Assembly: GCF_042654365.1 (NCBI RefSeq)
Contig: NZ_JBHSGG010000034.1
Location: forward strand, 1 to 64,000
Length of the DNA: 64,000 nt
From: Coralloluteibacterium thermophilum
Lineage (GTDB): Bacteria; Pseudomonadota; Gammaproteobacteria; Xanthomonadales; Xanthomonadaceae
Direction of reading: 5' to 3'
Notes under the pieces: model-generated
Seen by the model: only the letters and a program-made list of their open reading frames with translations
Told to the model about the DNA's origin: nothing
Databases searched by the model: none
In this document: in pieces, positions 7,701 through 15,640 of the stretch
How the letters are laid out: each line of letters opens with the position of its first letter
Position numbering within the stretch: position 1 is the first letter of the stretch
Made by a program: the position numbers and the translations under genes

Positions 7701-10244
7701 TCACCGGCCCTCGCGCCGCCGGCCGCGTTCGGCCTGGGCGCTCCAGGTGCGGAAGGCCTCGCCGATGTGGCCGCGCAGTTCGTCGTCGTTCCACGGCTTG
7801 GTGAGGAAGCGGTAGATCGCGCCGCGGTTGATCGCGTCGGTCACCGTGGCGAGGTCGGTGTAGCCCGAGAGGATCAGGCGCACGGTGTCGGGGTAGAGCT
7901 CCTTCACCTTGCCGAGGAACTCCGTGCCGCTCATGTCCGACATGCGCTGGTCGGAAAGGATGACCTGCACCTCGTGGGTGGCGAGGAGCTGGAAGGCGTC
8001 GCGCACGTTGGAGGCGGTGAGCACGCGGTAGCCCTCGGTGCGGAACAGGCGCACCAGCGAGCGCAGCACGTTCTCCTCGTCGTCGAGCAGCAGCAGGGTG
8101 CGGTCCGGCCGCGTGGCCGCGAAGGCCTCCGGGCGCAGCACGCGCCGGTGCAGCAGGGCCTCCGCCTCGTCGGCGGGCAGCGGCGGCGCCAGCAGCTGCC
8201 CCTGGAGCTCGTCGCAGTGGTTGCGGCGCAGGTAGCCGAGCTGGGCCTCGGTCTCCACGCCCTCGGCCATGACCTTCAGGCCCAGCTCGTGGCCCATGGC
8301 GATGATCGCGCGCGCGATCACCGCCTCCCCGGCGTCGGTGGAGATGCCGGCGACGAAACTGCGGTCGATCTTGAGCTTGTCCACCGGCACCTGGGCGAGA
8401 TGGCCGAGCGCGGAGTGGTCGACGCCGAAGTCGTCCAGGGTGAGGCCGACCCCGACCTCCTTGAGCGCCCCGAGCGTGCGCTTGGCGCGGGCGAAGTTGC
8501 TGGTGAGCGAGTTCTCCGCGATCTCCAGCTCGAGCCGGGCCGGCGGCACGTTGTGGCGCTGCAGGGCGGCCTCGACCTCCTCGGCGAAGCGCGGGCGCAG
8601 CAGCTGGCGGCCGGCGATGTTGACCGACATGCCGATGTCGTCGAAGCCGCGCCGGATCCAGCCGGACAGCTGCGCGCAGGCCGTATCCACCGCCCAGTCG
8701 CCGAGCGAGACCAGCAGGCCGAGGCGGTCGGCGATGTGCATGAAGCGGGAGGCGGTCAGCAGCCCGTGGTGCGGCGACTGCCAGCGCAGCAGCGCCTCGA
8801 AGGCGATCACCCGCGCATCCTGCGCGCGGACCTGCGGCTGGTACTGCAGCAGCATCTCGCCGTTGGCCAGCGCGTGGCTGATCAGCGAGCCGAGCGTGTG
8901 CCGCTCGCGCCGCTCGCGCCCGCCGTCGGTGTACATGCGCACGCTGTTGGCTTCGCTGCGCTTGCCGACGTCGACCGCACTGGCCGCGCAGGCCAGCACG
9001 CCGGCCGCGCCGTCGGCGTGGTCCGGGAACAGCGCCACGCCGACCGTGGCGGTCAGGAACACGTTGTAGGGAAGGATGGTGATGGGCGCTTCCAGCCGCG
9101 CGCGCAGCGCCTCGCCCAGCGCCAGCGGATCGAGCTCGGCATCGCGCAGCGGCACCACCGCCAGGAACTCGTCGCTGACCAGTCGCCACACGCGGCCGCG
9201 GCCGTCGAGCAGGCCGACCAGGCGCGAGGCGACCTGCGCCAGCGCCTGGTTGCCGACCATCTCGTCCATGTTGTCGTTGACCGCGCGGAAGCCGTCGAGG
9301 TCGATGTGGTAGACCGCCACGCGGCCGCCACGCGCCCGCGCGTCCGCGAGCGCCGCGGCGAGGTAGTCCTCGTGCACGCCGAAGCGGGGGATGCCGCTGA
9401 TCGGATCACGGTCGTCGCGCGCATCGACCTCGGCGGCCGGGTTCGGCGCCTCGCGCAGGTAGACCATGTGCCGGCGTCCCGGGGTGGCCGCGGCCTCGCG
9501 CAGGGGCGCCAGCTGCACCTCGAAGGCCGCCTCGCGCCCGTCCGCGCGGCGCAGCAGCAGGGTCGCCACCCCGGCGCGCGCCTCCCGCCGCGCGCGCAGC
9601 AGGCGCAGCGCCTCGCGGCGGCCGCGCCGCTGCACGAAGGCGCGGCGCAGCGCTCCGGCGGTGAGGCCCGCCTGCGCGTAGCCGGTGAGCCGCTCGAACG
9701 CCGCGTTCGCGTAGACGATCGGGTGCGCCGCCTCCATGTCGAGGATGGCGACGCCCTGCGGGTGGCGGTCGAGCACCTGCTGCAGGAGTTCCGCGCTGGG
9801 CGGCTCGCACTGGACCGGGGCGCGCCGCGCGCTGGCGAAGGCGGCGGCCAGGGCGGCCGCTGCGGCGGCGTCCTCGTCGGGCAGGCTGACCGTCGCCGCG
9901 GCGGGATCGCTGCCGGCCGGAATTTCGCCGCCGTCGAGGTAGACCACGGCCGGCTGCAGGTGACCGCGCGCCCGCGCCTCGCGCAGCCAGGCCCACGCGC
10001 CGCCGGCATCGAGGTCGGCGGCCACCACGTAGGCGTCGCAGTCCGCACCGGCCTCGTCGAGGAAGGCCAGGCCAGCCCGGTAGCCGCCCGGCCGCTCGAC
10101 CGCCGGCGCCGCGCTGCCGCGCGCCTCGCCGAAGGCCACCTCGCACAGCGCCGCGACCCGCTGCCCACGTGGACGCACGGCATCCAGCACCAGGATCCGC
10201 CGCCGCGGTCGCACCGCCTCCGCCTGCATGGGCCCGTCCTCCAT
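7701..10244 (-). CDS. PAS-GGDEF-EAL-receiver protein, probable c-di-GMP phosphodiesterase
   Basis: This 847-residue signalling protein has an N-terminal divergent receiver-like region, a PAS domain (about 165-285), GGDEF (about 300-450), EAL (about 470-715) and a C-terminal CheY-like receiver (about 730-845). The GGDEF signature is replaced by LVSDEF, so cyclase activity is unlikely. The EAL domain keeps EALLRW, MSVNIAGRQL, EIAEN, DDFG, KLKIDRSF and AEGVET, so it may hydrolyse c-di-GMP, though the loop after DDFG (VDHS) differs from the usual TGYS. The receiver carries LLLLDDEENV, the acceptor aspartate in LSDQRMSDMSG, and KPW, resembling RpfG-type receivers. The ATG at 10244 follows GGGGAG. 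Longer frames would run antisense through the tRNA gene. Confidence 0.88.
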   Translation of the reverse strand: MEDGPMQAEAVRPRRRILVLDAVRPRGQRVAALCEVAFGEARGSAAPAVERPGGYRAGLAFLDEAGADCDAYVVAADLDAGGAWAWLREARARGHLQPAVVYLDGGEIPAGSDPAAATVSLPDEDAAAAAALAAAFASARRAPVQCEPPSAELLQQVLDRHPQGVAILDMEAAHPIVYANAAFERLTGYAQAGLTAGALRRAFVQRRGRREALRLLRARREARAGVATLLLRRADGREAAFEVQLAPLREAAATPGRRHMVYLREAPNPAAEVDARDDRDPISGIPRFGVHEDYLAAALADARARGGRVAVYHIDLDGFRAVNDNMDEMVGNQALAQVASRLVGLLDGRGRVWRLVSDEFLAVVPLRDAELDPLALGEALRARLEAPITILPYNVFLTATVGVALFPDHADGAAGVLACAASAVDVGKRSEANSVRMYTDGGRERRERHTLGSLISHALANGEMLLQYQPQVRAQDARVIAFEALLRWQSPHHGLLTASRFMHIADRLGLLVSLGDWAVDTACAQLSGWIRRGFDDIGMSVNIAGRQLLRPRFAEEVEAALQRHNVPPARLELEIAENSLTSNFARAKRTLGALKEVGVGLTLDDFGVDHSALGHLAQVPVDKLKIDRSFVAGISTDAGEAVIARAIIAMGHELGLKVMAEGVETEAQLGYLRRNHCDELQGQLLAPPLPADEAEALLHRRVLRPEAFAATRPDRTLLLLDDEENVLRSLVRLFRTEGYRVLTASNVRDAFQLLATHEVQVILSDQRMSDMSGTEFLGKVKELYPDTVRLILSGYTDLATVTDAINRGAIYRFLTKPWNDDELRGHIGEAFRTWSAQAERGRRREGR

Positions 10245-10325
10245 CGCCGCTCCCCGGGCATCGCGCCCATGATGGCCCGGATGGCTCGCGCGGCACGCCC
10301 GATCCATGCCAGAATGCGCGGCCAC

Positions 10326-10402
10326 GCGCCTGTAGCTCAGCCGGATAGAGTAGCGGCTTCCGAAGCCGTTGGTCGGGGGTTCGAATCCCTCCAGGCGCGC
10401 CA
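10326..10402 (+). tRNA. tRNA-Arg (anticodon CCG)
   Basis: A complete 77-nt cloverleaf can be folded. The 7-bp acceptor stem is GCGCCTG with CAGGCGC. The D-arm contains TAGCTCAGCCGGATAGAGTA, and the anticodon loop TTCCGAA has anticodon CCG. The T-arm has GGTTCGAATCC, and the discriminator G and CCA are encoded. It decodes CGG arginine codons. Confidence 0.96.
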
Positions 10403-10498
10403 TCTTCCCGCACCGGCGTTCGCCGGTCGCCTACGCCACGGTGCCTCCGATCCGCCGCTGTGCGACGGCCCGCCGGGATCTCCCGGAGGCGGCACCGT

Positions 10499-11530
10499 TC
10501 AGGGCGTCAACACCGCGCGGCCGCGGATGCGGCCCTCGCGCAGGCGCTGGTAGACGTCCGCCGCCTGCTCCAGCGGGAAGATCTCGACCTCGGCATGGAT
10601 CCGCCCGGTCTCGGCCAGTGCGATGACCTCCATCAGCTCGGTGCGCGAACCCCAGTAGGGCACGCTGACCTCGCAACCGTAGGGCGGGCTGTTGGCGGCG
10701 TACTGGACCACGCCGCCGCCGAGGCCCACGACGGTGATGCGGCTGTTGCGCCCGACCACGCGCACGCACAGGTCCACGGTCGGCTGCGCCCCGACGATGT
10801 CGAGCGCCACCGTGACGCCGCGGGGGCCGGCGATCGCCGCGATCCGTTCTGCCGCCGCATCGGCATCGCGGGTGTTCACCAGGTGCTCCACGCCCATCGC
10901 GCGGGCGTGCTCCAGCTTGCCGTCGTCGATGTCCGCGGCGATGAGGGTCGCCGGGGTGAGCGCCTGCAGCAGCTGCACGGCCATGTGCCCGAGGCCCCCG
11001 ATGCCGACCACCAGCACGGTGGCGTCGGGCGTCAGCAGCGGCAGGGCGCGCTTGATCGCGTGGTAGGGCGTGAGCGCCGCGTCGCTCAGCGGCGCCGCCT
11101 TCACCGGGTCCAGGCCGCCGAGCGGCACCAGCAGGCGCGGCGAGGGCACGCGCATGTACTCGGCCATGCCGCCGTCGGAGCCGAGGCCGCCGCCGTAGGT
11201 CGGGATGCTGGCGTGGCGCTCGCAGTAGTTCTCGGCGGAGGTCTGGCAGGTGCGGCAGCGGCCGCAGCCCCAGGGGCCGTAGACCGCGACCGCGTCGCCC
11301 TCCTTCCAGCCCTCGACGCCCGCGCCCACCGCGCTGATCCACCCGGTGTTCTCGTGCCCCAGGGTGAACGGGCCCTGCATGCCCAGGCCATCGTCGAGGA
11401 TGTGGAGGTCGGAGTGGCAGACCCCGGCACCGGCGACGCGGATCACCACCTCCCCCGACGTCGGTTCCGGCACGGGGACGTCGACGACCTCGGGCGGACG
11501 CCCGGCTTCGATGAACTGCACGGCTTTCAT
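10499..11530 (-). CDS. Zinc-dependent NAD(P) alcohol dehydrogenase (MDR family)
   Basis: This is a medium-chain dehydrogenase of 343 residues. The catalytic zinc site is seen in GVCHSDLHI and GHENTGWI. The structural-zinc cysteine cluster is CGRCRTCQTSAENYC, and the Rossmann motif is VLVVGIGGLGHMAVQLL. It belongs with bacterial NAD-dependent alcohol dehydrogenases that oxidise alcohols or reduce aldehydes in the cytosol. The exact substrate is not evident. It stands alone on the minus strand downstream of tRNA-Arg. Confidence 0.9.
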   Translation of the reverse strand: MKAVQFIEAGRPPEVVDVPVPEPTSGEVVIRVAGAGVCHSDLHILDDGLGMQGPFTLGHENTGWISAVGAGVEGWKEGDAVAVYGPWGCGRCRTCQTSAENYCERHASIPTYGGGLGSDGGMAEYMRVPSPRLLVPLGGLDPVKAAPLSDAALTPYHAIKRALPLLTPDATVLVVGIGGLGHMAVQLLQALTPATLIAADIDDGKLEHARAMGVEHLVNTRDADAAAERIAAIAGPRGVTVALDIVGAQPTVDLCVRVVGRNSRITVVGLGGGVVQYAANSPPYGCEVSVPYWGSRTELMEVIALAETGRIHAEVEIFPLEQAADVYQRLREGRIRGRAVLTP

Positions 11531-11715
11531 TGCACCTCTCCTTCTGCCTGCGCGGCGGATTCCGGCCCGATGGAAGCACGCACGGCGTCGCCGTCGCGAC
11601 GAGACGAGTGCGGACGACCGCGCGTGACCGTCGCGGGCGCGAAGCGACGGCACGGGCGGCCGGACAGCGCGCAGGCGCCTCACCCGACGACGCCGGCACT
11701 CCCGGACCGACAACC

Positions 11716-12366
11716 TCAGCGCCGCAGGATGCGGTGCTCGACGATGTGCATCCCCGCGTCGGCCGCGGTCTTCATCGCCATGAACATCGCCACGAAGGCG
11801 AGGCCGTGGCGCCCCGGGTCCAGGTTCGCCATCACGATGAGGGCGAGGTGCATGGGCACGACGCGCAGGTAGGGCATGAACATCAGCACCCCGGCGTTCC
11901 TGGGGCCTGCGGTGTCGGCCGCGAGGTGCTCGCGGTGCGAAGCGCGGTGGGCGATCCAGAACGACAGCGCCAGCACCGCGTAGAACGGCCACCGGATGCC
12001 GCCCTGCCCGCCGAGCCTGGCGCCCTCCACGAGCAGGAACACCGCGTAGACCAGGTGGAAGAAACCGTAGTGCAGCGGAAAGAACCAGCCGAGGACGCGC
12101 CGGGCCGCCTCGGGGTCCGTCACCTGCCTTCCGTTGATCTTCAGTCCGCCGACGTCGAGATGCGGCGCCAGCAGCAGCCGGCGGCGGGCGTACCAGCCGA
12201 TGATCAGGCTCTGGATGAAGAACGGCCACAGCAGGTCGAGCACGCTCCACTGCTGCCAGAGCGCGACGCCGAGGGTCAGCGCATTGCTCAGCAGGATGCC
12301 GGCGAGGCCGCGGTCGGCATCGGTGCGCGGACGGGAGCGCGTTGCTGGTGGTGTGGTCGGGTCCAT
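11716..12366 (-). CDS. DUF6498-like integral membrane protein
   Basis: This is a 216-residue protein with about five hydrophobic segments. Examples are the one around LLSNALTLGVALWQQWSVLDLLWPFF and the one around GWFFPLHYGFFHLVYAVFLLV. The FPLHYGFFHLVY stretch and the closing MFMAMKTAADAGMHIVEHR match the architecture of DUF6498 membrane proteins as I remember it. Function is unknown. The ATG at 12366 is the only start that precedes the first membrane segment and follows plausible coding composition. Neighbours do not suggest a pathway. Confidence 0.75.
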   Translation of the reverse strand: MDPTTPPATRSRPRTDADRGLAGILLSNALTLGVALWQQWSVLDLLWPFFIQSLIIGWYARRRLLLAPHLDVGGLKINGRQVTDPEAARRVLGWFFPLHYGFFHLVYAVFLLVEGARLGGQGGIRWPFYAVLALSFWIAHRASHREHLAADTAGPRNAGVLMFMPYLRVVPMHLALIVMANLDPGRHGLAFVAMFMAMKTAADAGMHIVEHRILRR

Positions 12367-12596
12367 TCCGGAAGCTGCATCGGGCGCGCCCGATTCTAGC
12401 CCCGCAACCTCTGCAGGCTCACGGCGCGCTCCGGGCGGACGACTGGAATGCCGCAGCCCTGTCCCGCCGGCCCACGGCTGCATCGCCATGCCATGACCGG
12501 TTCGCCCGAGCCCAGGACGCCGCGCAGGCGCATCCGGCTGCATCCCCAGGTGCGCGCGCGACGCGGCCCCTGGCTGAGTGGGCGGAGCACGGAAGA

Positions 12597-12860
12597 CAGG
12601 CACGCGCTGCGCGCGCTCACCCCCATCCCAGCCTTCCCCCGCAGGCGGGGGAAGGAGCGCGTCGTGCGGGGAGTGAGGCATGAGGAGTGGGAAACGCGGG
12701 AAACGTGCGACTCCCCCCGCCCGTTCCTCGCGTCTCTGGACTCACTCCGCGCCGCTGCCCAGCGCGCGTCGCTCATGTCCCTGCACGCATTCCTCAGGCC
12801 TGACCGCCCCCTCCCCTGCGAAGCGGGGGAGGGCTGGGGTGGGGGCGCTTCTGCCTTGCT
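12597..12860. repeat. Composite modular repeat block C-A-B
   Basis: The non-coding stretch of about 560 bases between the DUF6498 gene and the TetR pseudogene contains module C (12604-12655), a degenerate module A (about 12660-12760) and module B (about 12800-12855). Module C is identical over 52 bases to 61737-61788, some 49 kb away. The rest of 12367-12600 holds nothing I can support. Confidence 0.75.
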
Positions 12861-12923
12861 GTCCTTCCCGCCCTCGAACAAGCCCGGCATCGCAGGTGCA
12901 CCGAGAACAGGCGGGCATTGGCT

Positions 12924-13505
12924 ATGCGAGCGGGTTCGGCCGCCGCACGCACGCTTCGCCGGCGCGCCCATGGAGGGCATCGCGTGGCGTGTGCGGCTCT
13001 CGAAGAACGGCGTCTACGCGCACTACCCGGGCAGGAGGCGATCCTCGACGCGCTGCTGATGACCGTGCTCGCACCCGTGGAAGGCGATGCCGGCGCGGGC
13101 TGCTCGACGGCATCGGGGACAGGTCCCTGCAGGAGATCGTCGACGGCCATCTCGACCGGATCCATGCGCGGCTGCAGGATCCCGCGGTCGGCACCGCGTT
13201 CAAGCTGATGTTCGCCGAGAGCGAACGCGCCGCGCCTCTGATCCGTCGCTGGCACGAACGCGTCGTACCGCGCTGCCGCGCCGGGGACCAGGCGGCGGCG
13301 ACGCCAGGGTCGAACGCGGCATCGTGCGCCGCGGCGTGCTCCCCGAGCACTCGAGCTCGCCTTGGCGCCCGCAGTGCAGTGGCTGGTGGGCAGCATCCTC
13401 ATGCAGGGCGTACCGCCCGCCTCCCTCGCGCGGATGCGCGACATGCGCCGTCGCCTGCTGCTCGGCCTGCTGGCGCCGCGCGCTGTGGCGGGCGGGGGAG
13501 CCTGA
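12924..13505 (+). pseudogene. Decayed TetR/AcrR family transcriptional regulator
   Basis: The reading frame of a TetR regulator can be followed only by changing frame at least four times. The helix-turn-helix remnant LSKNGVYAHYPG occurs in one frame. It passes to EAILDALLMTVLAPVEGDAG in another after a single-base loss near 13032. It then passes to LLDGIGDRSLQEIVDGHLDR and TAFKLMFAESERAAPLIRRW (shift near 13095), to RARVERGIVRRGVLPE (shift near 13305), and ends in VQWLVGSILMQGVPPASLAR with a TGA at 13503. Both the DNA-binding and ligand/dimer domains are recognisable, so this is an inactivated gene rather than chance similarity. Confidence 0.8.
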
Positions 13506-13542
13506 CGCGGGAACGGGCGGGCGCCATCCGCCCGTTCCCGCG
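13506..13542. terminator. Hairpin between TetR relic and azurin
   Basis: A perfect 15-bp stem (CGCGGGAACGGGCGG, 13506-13520, with its complement at 13528-13542) encloses a 7-nt loop. It sits immediately after the pseudogene stop and six bases from the azurin stop codon on the other strand. It lacks a U-run, so it is a strong hairpin with probable but not certain terminator function. Confidence 0.6.
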
Positions 13543-13547
13543 GTGCC

Positions 13548-14018
13548 TCAGTCGGCGAGGACGACGCTGCCCTTCATGATGCCGGCATGCCCCGGGAAGG
13601 AGCAGATGAAGCCGTAGCTCTCGCCTTGGGCGAGGGCCGATACCGGAATGCTGAAGGTGGTGGTCTCGCCGCCGCCGATCACCGCGCTGTGCGCGACGAC
13701 GCGCGCGTCGCCGGGCTTCACGTAGTCGTTGTCGAGGCCGGCGGCCATGCCGTCGCTGTTGATGCCGGCGAGGTCGGCGCTCCTGCCGACGACGATGTTG
13801 TGGCCCATGACGTTCTTCGGCAGCTTGCCGACGTGCTTCAGGGTGACCTCGAAGGCGTCGCAGGATGCCGGCACCGCGATGGTGGCGGTGCTGAACTGCA
13901 TGGTGTCGGTCGCCTCCACCGTGGTGGCGCAGTCCGCGGCATGGGCGGTGCCGCCGTGGAGGGCGCCGGCGAGGCCGAGGGCACCGAGCGCGAGGAGGGG
14001 GAAGGCGTTGCGGATCAT
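13548..14018 (-). CDS. azu: Azurin
   Basis: This is a periplasmic blue copper protein that carries single electrons, for example between the cytochrome chain and denitrification or peroxidase partners. The 156-residue precursor has a Sec signal peptide ending near GGTAHA-A and a mature start ADCATTVEATDTMQF. The type 1 copper ligands are all visible: His in NVMGHNIVV, then Cys, His and Met in FICSFPGHAGIMKG. An FNR/Anr-type site lies upstream in the class II position, so expression is probably raised when oxygen is low. It is separated from the TetR relic by a strong hairpin. Confidence 0.95.
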   Translation of the reverse strand: MIRNAFPLLALGALGLAGALHGGTAHAADCATTVEATDTMQFSTATIAVPASCDAFEVTLKHVGKLPKNVMGHNIVVGRSADLAGINSDGMAAGLDNDYVKPGDARVVAHSAVIGGGETTTFSIPVSALAQGESYGFICSFPGHAGIMKGSVVLAD

Positions 14019-14050
14019 CGGGTTGCTCCGGTCGTTCTCTGGTGCCGGGC

Positions 14051-14092
14051 ACTCTAGGCGGGGCCGTCGGCCCGCGCCTTGATCCAGATCAT
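14051..14092 (-). promoter_or_regulatory. FNR/Anr-type box and -10 of azurin
   Basis: TTGATCCAGATCAT (14079-14092) matches the FNR/Anr consensus TTGAT-N4-ATCAA at nine of ten positions. On the minus strand a -10 hexamer TAGAGT lies at 14056-14051. A start near 14045 would then place the FNR site at about -41, the class II activator position. The 5' UTR would be about 26 nt. This agrees with the known Anr control of azurin in pseudomonads. Confidence 0.75.
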
Positions 14093-14133
14093 GCCCGCGA
14101 CGGCGGCGGATCCGGGATCCTGTCCCGTCCGGC

Positions 14134-15366
14134 TCATCCCGCCGGCAGGAGGACCTCGCCCGGCACCCGCACCCAGCCTTCCATCAGCACCCGCGCGCTG
14201 CGGCTCATGATGGCCTTGGTGACGGTCCAGCCGCCGTCCGCCTGCGTCGCCTCCGCGCCCACGCGCAGGGTGCCGGAGGGGTGGCCGAAGCGGACCGCCT
14301 CGTGCGCGCGTCCGCCGGCGGCGAGGCTCACCAGCGTGCCGGGGATGGCGGCGGCCGTGCCGATCGCGACCGCGGCGGTGCCCATCATGGCGTGGTGCAG
14401 CTTGCCCATGGACAGCGCGCGCACCAGCAGGTCGATGTCGCCGGCGGCGATGCGCTTGCCGCTGGACGAGACGTAGTCCGCCGGCGGCGCGACGAAGGCC
14501 ACCTTCGGCGTGTGCTGGCGCCTGGCCGCCTCTTCGACGTGGGCGATCAGGCCCATGCGCAGCGCGCCGTGCGCGCGGATGGTCTCGAACATGGCCAGCG
14601 CCTTCGGGTCGCCGTTGATGGCGTCCTGCAGCTCGGTGCCGGTGTAGCCGATGTCGGCGGCGTTGACGAACACGGTGGGGATACCGGCGTTGATCAGCGT
14701 CGCCCTGAGCGTGCCGATGCCGGGCACCTCGAGGTCGTCCACCAGGTTGCCGGTGGGGAACATCGCACCGCCGCCCTCGCCGTCGCCCTCGTCGGCCGGG
14801 TCCATGAATTCGAGCCGCACCTCGGCGGCGGGGAAGGTCACGCCGTCGAGCTCGAAGTCGCCGGTCTCCTGCACCTGCCCGCCGGCCACCGGCACGTGGG
14901 CAACGATGGTCTTGCCGATGTTGGCCTGCCAGATGCGCACGGTGCATACCCCGTCCTGCGGGATGCGTGAGGCCTCCACCAGGCCCGACGCGATGGCGAA
15001 GGGCCCCACCGCGGAGGAGAGGTTGCCGCAGTTGCCGCTCCAGTCCACGAACGCGCTGTCGATGGAGACCTGCCCGAAGAGGTAGTCGACGTCGTGGTCA
15101 GGCCGCGCGCTCTTCGACACGATCACCGTCTTGCTGGTGCTGGAGGTCGCCCCGCCCATGCCGTCGATCTGCTTGCCGTAGGGGTCGGGGCTGCCGATCA
15201 CGCGCAGCAGAAGCGCGTCCCGCACCGGGCCCGGCACGCGCGCGACCTCGGGCAGGTCGTCGAGGCGGAAGAACACGCCCTTGCTGGTGCCGCCGCGCAT
15301 GTAGGTCGCGGGGATGCGGATCTGGGGGGCATGGGGCATGGCGGCGGTCGGGCTGGAGTCAGTCAT
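14134..15366 (-). CDS. prpF: 2-methylaconitate cis-trans isomerase PrpF
   Basis: This 410-residue protein of the PrpF/DAP-epimerase fold works with AcnD in the methylcitrate cycle. It isomerises the trans-2-methylaconitate made by AcnD to the cis form used by aconitase. The N-terminal RIPATYMRGGTSKGVFF and GNCGNLSSAVGPFAI motifs and the C-terminal HPSGTLRVGAE are diagnostic. The start codon overlaps the stop of a small ORF by eight bases. prpB, prpC and a PrpR regulator are not in the window, so the rest of propionate catabolism must lie elsewhere or the operon has been split. Confidence 0.92.
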   Translation of the reverse strand: MTDSSPTAAMPHAPQIRIPATYMRGGTSKGVFFRLDDLPEVARVPGPVRDALLLRVIGSPDPYGKQIDGMGGATSSTSKTVIVSKSARPDHDVDYLFGQVSIDSAFVDWSGNCGNLSSAVGPFAIASGLVEASRIPQDGVCTVRIWQANIGKTIVAHVPVAGGQVQETGDFELDGVTFPAAEVRLEFMDPADEGDGEGGGAMFPTGNLVDDLEVPGIGTLRATLINAGIPTVFVNAADIGYTGTELQDAINGDPKALAMFETIRAHGALRMGLIAHVEEAARRQHTPKVAFVAPPADYVSSSGKRIAAGDIDLLVRALSMGKLHHAMMGTAAVAIGTAAAIPGTLVSLAAGGRAHEAVRFGHPSGTLRVGAEATQADGGWTVTKAIMSRSARVLMEGWVRVPGEVLLPAG

Positions 15367-15547
15367 CGGTGTCCTGCATCGGTGGGTCCGACCCGCGGGC
15401 GGCGTCCCGGAGGCGGAACACCTCCACGTGGGTCGGCAGGTCGAGGTAATGGATCGGATGGCGCGCGAAGCGCCGGACGGGGTGGACGCGCAGCGGCGCA
15501 GCGAAGCGGACTCCGATGAAGGCATGGCGGAGAGGACCCGTCGCCAT
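15359..15547 (-). CDS. Small basic protein between acnD and prpF
   Basis: This 62-residue ORF carries a near-perfect Shine-Dalgarno AAGGAGGT six bases before ATG 15547. A second ATG at 15553 lies too close to it. The protein reads MATGPLRHAFIGVRF... with several His/Arg pairs and no membrane segment. Its last codons overlap prpF. The ribosome site and tight packing make real translation likely, at least as a coupling leader for prpF. I do not recognise a family. Confidence 0.5.
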   Translation of the reverse strand: MATGPLRHAFIGVRFAAPLRVHPVRRFARHPIHYLDLPTHVEVFRLRDAARGSDPPMQDTDD

Positions 15548-15640
15548 GGCCATACCTCCTTGGCATGGATTGCCAGGATGCTAGTGCGGGGCCGCCGCCT
15601 CCGACAGGGCCCGGCAGGTCCGGGCCCCGTCCGGCTCGGC

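Noticed and set aside
10245..10403. N-terminal extension of the EAL protein through the tRNA-Arg region
   Set aside because: It would translate the complement of the tRNA. A GGGGAG ribosome site and ATG at 10244 are available.
12396..12980. Minus-strand frame across the 12.6-kb repeat block
   Set aside because: It translates modules A, B and C. The same peptides appear wherever the modules occur.
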